Of a stretch of DNA of 5,065 nt, positions 1 to 5,065 are shown piece by piece. Every line of letters begins with the position of its first letter. Position 1 is the stretch's first letter. A program made the position numbers and the translations under genes. Source of the DNA: Chthoniobacter sp. (lineage in GTDB: Bacteria; Verrucomicrobiota; Verrucomicrobiia; Chthoniobacterales; Chthoniobacteraceae); the NCBI GenBank assembly GCA_025352865.1, contig JANXSB010000128.1:1-5065 (forward strand), in the 5' to 3' direction. Under the pieces are notes generated by a model. That model saw only the letters and a list, made by a program, of their open reading frames with translations. It made no database searches and had not been told where the DNA came from.

Positions 1-681
1 ACCGACGTGAAGCTCTGGAACGGTGATCCCGAAGGCTTTCTTCTCGGCGCAAACACCGCGGGCACGCTGCCCATCGCGAGCAACGCGCGGCTGATCGAAT
101 ATCTGCGCGCGAACGACGGCTTCCACATCGTGCATCACGGCTATCACCACGACATGTTTGAATTCGAGCGGCACCCGCGTGCGGAGATCGCGCGACGGCT
201 GGATCACGGCACAGAACTGCTGCGCGATGCGGGCTTTGCCGCGCCGAAAACTTTCGTCGCGCCGTACGACCGCATCTCGCGCGATGCCTACCGCGAACTC
301 GCCGCGCGCTTCGCCATTCTCTCGACCGGCTGGTTCGAGCTGCGGCGTCTTCCGCTCGCATGGTGGCCGCGCTACGCCGCCCGCAAAGCCAGCAAACATC
401 AGCATTGGCGGGTGAATGGCACGCGCCTGCTCAGCCATCCCGGCTGCCTGCTCTCGTGCCACCGTCCGCACGAGACGATGCTCGACACCATTCGCAAAAC
501 CATCGCCGGCCAGCGCGTGACGGTGCTCGTCACGCATTGGTGGGAATACTTCCGCAACGGCCAGGCCGACGACGCCTTCATCGGCAAACTGCATGAGACC
601 GCCGAGTTCCTCGCGGGCAGCCGCGAGATCAAGGTCGTGAGCTTCGACGCGTTGCTCGAAGGCGGCATTTCCCTCAACTGA
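1..681 (+). CDS. Polysaccharide deacetylase-like protein (NodB-type fold), 5'-truncated
   Basis: The frame is open from the first base, so the true start lies left of the window; the GTG at position 7 is internal, not a convincing start. In the 226 residues present (numbered from the edge) I see HHGYHHD at 45-51, which fits the HxxxH metal-binding motif of carbohydrate esterase family 4 (His46 and His50). FVAPYDR at about 85-91 fits the later substrate-groove motif, and VLVTHWWEYF near His179 fits the C-terminal strand carrying the last active-site histidine. The first motif, with the catalytic aspartate, would be off the left edge. Family members are metal-dependent hydrolases that remove N- or O-acetyl groups from polysaccharides. 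The HGYxH style also resembles the DUF2334 branch, whose activity is poorly defined. The next gene starts 2 nt after the stop, so a role in modifying an exported polysaccharide is inferred. The family call is fairly sure; the substrate is unknown. Confidence 0.8.
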   Translation, partial: TDVKLWNGDPEGFLLGANTAGTLPIASNARLIEYLRANDGFHIVHHGYHHDMFEFERHPRAEIARRLDHGTELLRDAGFAAPKTFVAPYDRISRDAYRELAARFAILSTGWFELRRLPLAWWPRYAARKASKHQHWRVNGTRLLSHPGCLLSCHRPHETMLDTIRKTIAGQRVTVLVTHWWEYFRNGQADDAFIGKLHETAEFLAGSREIKVVSFDALLEGGISLN

Positions 682-683
682 CG

Positions 684-1196
684 ATGGCCTTTTTCGCTGA
701 GCTGAAAAAAGACTTTGCCGTGAACCACAAGCCGTTCACGTGGCCCGGTTTCGTCTTTCATCTTTTTTGGAACAGCCGCTTCAACGCGCTTACGCTCATC
801 CGGTCATTCCTGTGGCTGCAAGACCGCAAGCTGCCCACTTTTCTCCCCGCCTACCTGCTGCGCTCGCGCTACCAGATCGAGCTGCTCAAGCCGCTCACCA
901 TCGGCCCCGAGCTGTATCTGCCGCACCCTTTCGGCATTGTGCTCACGATGGGCACGCGCATCGGCGCACGGTGCAATCTCTACGGCCTCGTGCGCATGCT
1001 CCAGACGCCGAGCGGCGTGCCGGTGGTGGAAGACGACGTCTTTCTCTCCGATGGCGTGCGGCTCGTCGGCGGCGTGCGCATCGGCGCGGGCGCGCTCATT
1101 GGCGCGGCGGCTGTCGTGACGCGCGATGTGCCGCCGCGCATGGTCGCGGCGGGCGTGCCGGCAAAGGTCATCAAACCGCGAGAGGCGCATGACTGA
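684..1196 (+). CDS. Serine acetyltransferase-like hexapeptide-repeat O-acetyltransferase
   Basis: This 170-residue protein has a helical N-terminal part (about 1-68) followed by a left-handed beta-helix of imperfect hexapeptide repeats: IGPELY from 73, GTRIGA from 90, and GGVRIGAGALIGA from 129. It closes with the AAGVPAKVI signature (155-163) typical of CysE/LacA-type acyltransferases. These enzymes use acetyl-CoA in the cytoplasm. LPHPFGIVL places His81 where CysE has its first catalytic histidine (LDHATGIVV in E. coli). The region of the second CysE histidine (DRHPKI) reads SGVPVV at 110-115, so that histidine appears replaced by Val112. This fits the short SAT-like proteins of polysaccharide clusters (colanic acid WcaB type) better than cysteine synthesis, so acetylation of a sugar or nucleotide-sugar is inferred. 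ATG 684 follows the previous stop by 2 nt and has no clear Shine-Dalgarno, suggesting translational coupling. The gene overlaps the next by 8 nt. Confidence 0.85.
   Translation: MAFFAELKKDFAVNHKPFTWPGFVFHLFWNSRFNALTLIRSFLWLQDRKLPTFLPAYLLRSRYQIELLKPLTIGPELYLPHPFGIVLTMGTRIGARCNLYGLVRMLQTPSGVPVVEDDVFLSDGVRLVGGVRIGAGALIGAAAVVTRDVPPRMVAAGVPAKVIKPREAHD
1181..1185 (+). promoter_or_regulatory. Shine-Dalgarno-like site deciding the start of the glycosyltransferase
   Basis: AGAGG lies inside the last codons of the acetyltransferase gene, three bases before the ATG at 1189. It supports this start over the in-frame upstream ATG at 1126. The extension from 1126 would add 21 residues rich in Arg and Cys, which read as out-of-frame acetyltransferase sequence, and would enlarge the overlap to 71 nt. 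Spacing is slightly short, so this is moderate evidence. Confidence 0.5.
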
Positions 1197-2439
1197 CGCG
1201 CGCCGCATCATCCATGTGCCGCGCCGCTTCGTGCTCGATGAGTGGGGCGGCACCGAGACCGTGCTCGCCGAGATGGTCGCGCAGCAGCGGCGGCAAGGCT
1301 GGCAGCCGGAGATTCACACCTCGCGCGCGCTCAGCCGCGTGGGCGCGGAGCTTTGGCGCGATGTCCCCATCCGCCGCTACTCGTATTGCTATCCATTCTT
1401 TGGATTGTCCGCAGCGCAAAGGCATCAACTCGACAAGAAGGGCGGCAACCTGCTTTCGCTGCCGCTTTTCTTTTCGCTGCTCCGCGCAAAGGATGTGCGT
1501 CTTTTCCACGCGCACTCGCTCAAGCGACTCGGCGGCGCGGTGATGACCGCCGCGCGCCGCCAACGCAAGCCGTTCGTCGTCACGCTGCATGGCGGCGTCT
1601 TCGACGTGCCGGAGGCGGAGAAAAACGAGATGATCGCCGCACAGGCGGGCAAGCTGGAGTGGGGCAAAATCTTCGGTGCGATCTTCCGCTCGCGCCCGCT
1701 GCTGGAGAAAGCGGACGCCGTGATTTGCGTCGGACGCGCGGAGTACGACAGCGCGCGCCGCTCGCTCTCGCACGACCGCATCCATCATCTCGGCAATGGC
1801 GTCGATGCAGCGCGCTTTGCCACGGGAGACGGCGCGGCCTTTCGCGCCGCGCACGGAATTCCGTCGGACGCTTTCGTGCTCGCCTGCTACAGTCGCATCG
1901 ACCCGCAGAAAGATCAGCTCTGCCTCGTCGAAGCCTTCGATCAGCTTGCCGCCGCGCATCCGCAGCTTCACCTCGTCATCGCAGGGCCTTGCACGAGCGG
2001 CGAATACCTCGCGCAACTCGACCGCCGCATCGCCGCCAGCCCGCACGCCGCGCGCATCCGCCGTCTAGATCCCATCGCGAGCGCGGGCTCCGCACTGCCC
2101 GATGCGTATCACGGCTGCGATGTTTTCGTGCTGCCCTCGCGGCACGAGCCCTTCGGCATTGTGGTGCTCGAAGCATGGTGCGCGGGAAAGCCCGTCGTCG
2201 TGGCCGAAGTGGGTGGCCTGCGCCATCTCGTGACCAGCGGGGAAAACGGTCTCCTTTTTCCCAGCAGCGATGCCACTGCACTCGTTGGAAGTCTGGAGAA
2301 ACTGCTCCGCGCTCCCGCCCTCCGCACCGCGCTCGGGGCCGCGGGCCGGCAGCTCGCACGCGTGCGGTATTCATGGGAAAAAATCGCGGACGAAACCGAA
2401 CGCATCTACCAGGCCGCGGAAGCTCGCACCGGGCGCTGA
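1189..2439 (+). CDS. GT4-type glycosyltransferase (glycosyl transferases group 1, GT-B fold)
   Basis: This 416-residue protein has the two-Rossmann-domain GT-B layout and a usual length for the family. The N-terminal acceptor domain opens with the strand RIIHVPRRF and a glycine-rich WGGTE loop (19-23), and continues with FHAHSLKRLGG and VVTLHGG, the typical H-containing strands. The C-terminal donor domain has NGVD at 203-206, the strand and loop CYSRIDPQKDQ (235-243), and the retaining-GT EX7E motif in EPFGIVVLE with Glu320 and Glu328. After it comes GKPVVVAEVGGLRHLV and the ENGLLF loop. Such enzymes transfer a sugar from a nucleotide donor with retention of configuration, usually to a lipid-linked intermediate on the cytoplasmic face. 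No membrane span is visible. ATG 1189 is chosen because it removes an Arg-rich false N-terminus, has AGAGG just upstream and yields MTDARRIIHVPRRF. It overlaps the preceding gene by 8 nt and ends 6 nt before the membrane protein. Donor and acceptor cannot be named. Confidence 0.92.
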   Translation: MTDARRIIHVPRRFVLDEWGGTETVLAEMVAQQRRQGWQPEIHTSRALSRVGAELWRDVPIRRYSYCYPFFGLSAAQRHQLDKKGGNLLSLPLFFSLLRAKDVRLFHAHSLKRLGGAVMTAARRQRKPFVVTLHGGVFDVPEAEKNEMIAAQAGKLEWGKIFGAIFRSRPLLEKADAVICVGRAEYDSARRSLSHDRIHHLGNGVDAARFATGDGAAFRAAHGIPSDAFVLACYSRIDPQKDQLCLVEAFDQLAAAHPQLHLVIAGPCTSGEYLAQLDRRIAASPHAARIRRLDPIASAGSALPDAYHGCDVFVLPSRHEPFGIVVLEAWCAGKPVVVAEVGGLRHLVTSGENGLLFPSSDATALVGSLEKLLRAPALRTALGAAGRQLARVRYSWEKIADETERIYQAAEARTGR

Positions 2440-2445
2440 GGCACC

Positions 2446-3819
2446 ATGCTCGACATCATCAAAGGGCTTGTTGCGCTGATCATGTATCTCGTGATCGCGC
2501 CAGCGCTCGGCGTTTGGATCAAGAAAAGCCGGGAGCGCCAGCGCTGGGTCTTTGTGCTGCTCGTCTTCGCGACCTCGTGGCACATCAACAAGATCACCTT
2601 CATGATCCACTCGATCGACTGGTATCGGGGGGCCACAAAGGGCTTCGAGTTTTCGCTGCTCGATGTGTTTTCCATCGCGCTCCTTATCGCCTGCCGCAAT
2701 CCCATCGGGCGCTGGTTCGCGCCCGGCGCGGGGCTTTACCTGCTCTATGTCGCAGCGTCATGGGTCTCGATTTTCGCCGCGCCCGAGCCGCTCTATGTCT
2801 GCATGGCTGGCGTTCGCTTTGTCAAAGCCGTGCTCGTCTATCTTGCAGCGTATCATTTTCTCCGTGAGGAGAAGGACCTGGAGTTACTCCTGCGCGCAAT
2901 GGCGTGGACGCTTATCATTCAATCGCTCGCGGTGTTAAAGATGAAATACGTGAACCACATCTATCAGGTGATGGGTTGGTTCGAGCACCAGAACGCGCTC
3001 GCCATGTGGGCCTACACCTGCGGGCTGCCGCTGCTCGCCGCAGGCATGAGCCCCGCCACACCGCCAAAGCTCGCGCGACTCTACGGCTTTGGTTACGTGG
3101 CGACGGGGATCATCGTGCAGTCGAGCCTTTCGCGTGCCGCGCTGGTCTTCTTCGCCATCGGCAGCGCCGTCATCATGCTGGTCAGTCTGTGTGAAAAATT
3201 CACGACCCGGAAAGTCACCTTCATTAGTTCGGTCGCACTGATTGGAGTTATTGGGCTGGCTTTCACTTGGAATACGATCAGCGCCCGTTTTGGCGAAGAC
3301 CGGAACAAGGAAAGCTCCGAGCTGCGTGTGCTGCTCATCAAGGCGTCAAAGCTCATGCTGAACGATTCCCCGATAGGCCTCGGGTGGAATAACTATGCGC
3401 TCGTCATCAACAAGCCGTGGCACTACGGCGACTGCATCGACGAATGGACCGTGGATCGCGGCTACACCGTCGATCCCGAAGAGGCCAAGCCGCAGCCCGA
3501 AAGCCACTACTGGCTGATCCTGGCGGAGAATGGCTATCCGGGCTTTTTTTCCTACATGCTTTTACTCGCGGTCACGAGTTGGTGGTGCTTGCGCAGCGCC
3601 ATTGCCACATGGGGAACCGTCTGGGGCACGTTCCTCTACAGCCTCTTCATCGCGTTAAGCATCGAGTACTACCACAGCACCATCGAGCGCGTGCTCACGC
3701 AGACGAAAAACCTCTACATGTGGCTTATCCTGCTGGCTTTCATCGCCCGTATCGAGGTCTGGCGAAAGCACGCGCGCAAGGAGCAGCGGAACGCGCAGGC
3801 GGTTCCAGGCATGACTTAG
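2446..3819 (+). CDS. O-antigen ligase/polymerase-like (Wzy/WaaL) polytopic membrane protein
   Basis: This 457-residue protein is mostly hydrophobic, with about 11-13 predicted spans by eye (for example 5-23, 96-112, 119-137, 148-166, 184-200, 213-246, 255-275, 364-382, 387-408 and 419-437). Long polar stretches lie near 276-362. Marks of the O-antigen ligase/Wzy superfamily are FEHQNALAMW at 179-188 (compare the GHPN-type motif), SSLSRAAL at 226-233, and R294 preceding a helix that runs into DSPIGLGWNNY (307-317). SHYWLILAENGYPG (353-366) matches the H-x-x-L-x-x-x-x-E-x-G pattern after the large extracytoplasmic loop. Such proteins polymerise or ligate undecaprenyl-linked repeat units at the outer face of the inner membrane. 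ATG 2446 follows the previous stop by 6 nt; GAGG at 2438-2441 overlaps that stop and serves as a likely ribosome site. The C-terminus is basic and probably cytoplasmic. Sequence alone cannot separate polymerase from ligase; the operon context favours polymerase. Confidence 0.82.
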   Translation: MLDIIKGLVALIMYLVIAPALGVWIKKSRERQRWVFVLLVFATSWHINKITFMIHSIDWYRGATKGFEFSLLDVFSIALLIACRNPIGRWFAPGAGLYLLYVAASWVSIFAAPEPLYVCMAGVRFVKAVLVYLAAYHFLREEKDLELLLRAMAWTLIIQSLAVLKMKYVNHIYQVMGWFEHQNALAMWAYTCGLPLLAAGMSPATPPKLARLYGFGYVATGIIVQSSLSRAALVFFAIGSAVIMLVSLCEKFTTRKVTFISSVALIGVIGLAFTWNTISARFGEDRNKESSELRVLLIKASKLMLNDSPIGLGWNNYALVINKPWHYGDCIDEWTVDRGYTVDPEEAKPQPESHYWLILAENGYPGFFSYMLLLAVTSWWCLRSAIATWGTVWGTFLYSLFIALSIEYYHSTIERVLTQTKNLYMWLILLAFIARIEVWRKHARKEQRNAQAVPGMT

Positions 3820-3828
3820 AAGCTCCGC

Positions 3829-5065
3829 ATGACACAAAACTCGACCCTTTTCGTCGCAGGTGCCGCTATGCTCGGCATGGTGTTACTTGCGCTGCGCCCG
3901 GCTTTGCGTGGTGGGATGGGTGCCCCATCGCCGCAGAAGTCTCCGTCCGGGGTCAATACCCTCCGGGTATTGTCGCCGACACTTTTGGAACTTGTGCGGA
4001 TCAATACGAAGCAGCCGGACCCTGCTCGCGTGGATAGCTGGGATTTTGTCGATTCCGGTGGTGCATTACACTTACCCGCGTCCGCGCAGTTATCCGTGTT
4101 AGCCGGCGGGCGGCCCGTCGTGGTGCAGGCGGCCGGCTTCAAGCGCCGCCCACTCTACGCGCCACTCGCGCACCGTGATCTGCGGATCGACAACCGCCTT
4201 TACCTCCATCTCGCCAGTCCTCTGGCGGAAGGACAAACCGTGACCGTAACAAACCCGGATGCTGATCTCTGGCCGGCAACCGTGACCTTCAATGCAGTCC
4301 TTGATCCTTTGCGGGAAAGCACGGCCATTCATGTGAACCATGAAGGTTATGCGCCGGGCTTTCCGAAGAAAGCCATGATCGGCTATTACCTCGGCAGCTT
4401 TGGGGAGCTGGATGTCCCGGCGGCGTCGGGCTTTTCGCTCGTGGATACTTCGTCGGGAGCCATTGTCTTCAACGGCACATTGCAAGTGCGCCAGGATGTC
4501 GGCTATGTCTATTCTCCAAAGCCTTACCAGAAAGTTTTCGAGGCGGATTTCAGCGGGTTTGTTGCGCCGGGCAGGTATCGGCTAAAAGTAAGCGGACTTG
4601 GCGCTTCGCTGCCGTTCGTGATCGCGGAAGACATCCCGATGAACTTCGCACGGACCTATGCTCTGGGACTCTATCACCAGCGTTGCGGGGCGACGAATGC
4701 GCTGCCGTACACCCGGCACACCCACGGCATCTGCCATAGTGCTCCCGCGACGGTGCCTTCTCCGCAGTCTGCCTTTGCCGCCGCGTGGAAAACCATCGCT
4801 TCCGTCAATGCGGACTATGCCGGCAACCCGCGTCACATCGCGCCGCGTCTCGCCAATGAAGCGGCCCAGCTTTACCCATTTGTCCGCACCGGCTCCATCG
4901 ACGTGAGCGGCGGCCACCACGACGCTGGTGATTACAGCAAATACACGATTAACAGCGCGTATATGATTAACGCCCTTGTCTTCGCCGCCGATGCCTTTCG
5001 CGGTTGTGCCACGCTCGACAACCTGGGCCTGCCCGAGAGCGGCGACGGCAAGAGCGACCTTTTGC
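3829..5065 (+). CDS. Glycoside hydrolase family 9 enzyme with N-terminal Ig-like domain, 3'-truncated
   Basis: The frame is open for 412 codons to the right edge. After a hydrophobic stretch (about 7-22) comes a beta-rich region (about 44-155, starting TLRVLSPTLLEL) that I cannot assign. Next is a cellulase N-terminal Ig-like domain (about 165-266; IHVNHEGYAP fits its opening VNQxGY motif), then the GH9 catalytic domain from about 271. GGHHDAGDYSKY at 361-372 is the GH9 signature: Asp365 and Asp368 correspond to the paired aspartates, the second normally the catalytic base. LPESGDGKSDLL (401-412) matches the PESGNGxPDxL segment. QRCG (Cys286) and CH (302-303) resemble the structural zinc-site residues of CelD-type enzymes. 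The proton-donor glutamate lies beyond the window. Known GH9 members are inverting endoglucanases, cellobiohydrolases and some exo-glucosaminidases. ATG 3829 is the first after an in-frame stop at 3817, with a weak AGAAG at 3818-3822. Family call strong; substrate unknown. Confidence 0.93.
   Translation, partial: MTQNSTLFVAGAAMLGMVLLALRPALRGGMGAPSPQKSPSGVNTLRVLSPTLLELVRINTKQPDPARVDSWDFVDSGGALHLPASAQLSVLAGGRPVVVQAAGFKRRPLYAPLAHRDLRIDNRLYLHLASPLAEGQTVTVTNPDADLWPATVTFNAVLDPLRESTAIHVNHEGYAPGFPKKAMIGYYLGSFGELDVPAASGFSLVDTSSGAIVFNGTLQVRQDVGYVYSPKPYQKVFEADFSGFVAPGRYRLKVSGLGASLPFVIAEDIPMNFARTYALGLYHQRCGATNALPYTRHTHGICHSAPATVPSPQSAFAAAWKTIASVNADYAGNPRHIAPRLANEAAQLYPFVRTGSIDVSGGHHDAGDYSKYTINSAYMINALVFAADAFRGCATLDNLGLPESGDGKSDLL
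3915..3929 (+). repeat. Small inverted repeat (6-bp stem, 3-nt loop)
   Basis: GATGGG and CCCATC flank the loop TGC. It lies in codons 29-34 of the GH9 gene, just after the hydrophobic N-terminus. A 6-bp GC-rich stem can easily arise by chance; it is listed because a stronger one follows 24 nt later. No T-tract follows. Confidence 0.35.
3954..3972 (+). repeat. Perfect inverted repeat (8-bp stem, 3-nt loop)
   Basis: CAATACCC and GGGTATTG flank the loop TCC, forming a compact perfect hairpin at codons 42-48 of the GH9 gene, at the junction between the low-complexity linker and the first beta-rich region. No run of T follows (TCGCCGACAC), so it does not look like an intrinsic terminator. It could affect mRNA stability or translation, or be a protein-binding dyad, but chance within coding sequence remains plausible. 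Confidence 0.45.

Noticed and set aside
1126..1188. Upstream ATG extension of the glycosyltransferase
   Set aside because: It adds 21 Arg/Cys-rich residues that are acetyltransferase codons read out of frame. ATG 1189 has a Shine-Dalgarno-like site and begins at the expected first strand of the GT-B fold.
1171..2046. Antisense open frame of 291 codons opposite the glycosyltransferase
   Set aside because: It is antisense to motif-bearing coding sequence, has Arg/Ala-rich low-information composition and shows no recognisable domain; it is a typical artefact of high-GC codon use.
1242..2867. Long open + strand frame of about 541 codons overlapping the glycosyltransferase and polymerase genes
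   Set aside because: Its translation is extremely Arg/Ala/Pro-rich without family motifs and crosses the junction of two well-supported genes in another frame. It is a GC-bias shadow.
3954..3972. Intrinsic terminator
   Set aside because: The hairpin lies inside the GH9 reading frame and is not followed by a T-tract.
3417..4037. Open + strand frame of 206 codons spanning the polymerase/GH9 junction
   Set aside because: It overlaps the end of the membrane-protein gene and the start of the GH9 gene. The translation is His/Arg-rich with no domain, while the competing frames carry clear motifs.

Overview
The window is a GC-rich, gene-dense stretch with all coding on the + strand. It looks like the middle or end of a bacterial exopolysaccharide or surface-polysaccharide operon. 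There are five genes: a 5'-truncated polysaccharide-deacetylase-like protein (1-681), a left-handed beta-helix acyltransferase of the serine acetyltransferase type (684-1196), a GT4-type glycosyltransferase (1189-2439), a polytopic O-antigen ligase/polymerase-like membrane protein (2446-3819), and the first 412 residues of a glycoside hydrolase family 9 (GH9) enzyme that runs off the right edge (3829-5065).

Spacing is very tight: 2 nt, an 8-nt overlap, 6 nt and 9 nt between successive genes. No intergenic room remains for a promoter or terminator, so the genes are probably co-transcribed from a promoter left of the window. No RNA genes, mobile elements, CRISPR arrays or long repeats were seen, and no stretch over 300 bases lacks a gene.

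Together the genes suggest a Wzy-type polymer pathway. The glycosyltransferase would build a lipid-linked repeat unit in the cytoplasm, the acyltransferase would decorate a sugar, the membrane protein would polymerise or ligate the units, and the deacetylase and GH9 enzyme would modify, trim or release the polymer. This division of labour is inferred from family membership and gene order; no substrate can be read from the sequence.

The host cannot be fixed from this window. GC richness, and a GH9 enzyme with an additional N-terminal beta-rich region before its Ig-like domain, are compatible with a Verrucomicrobiota-like (for example Opitutus/Chthoniobacter-type) organism, but this is a low-confidence impression. 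The points most worth following up are the GH9 enzyme in a polymer-assembly operon, its odd N-terminus and extra domain, two small hairpins near its 5' end, and the apparent loss of the second catalytic histidine in the acetyltransferase.
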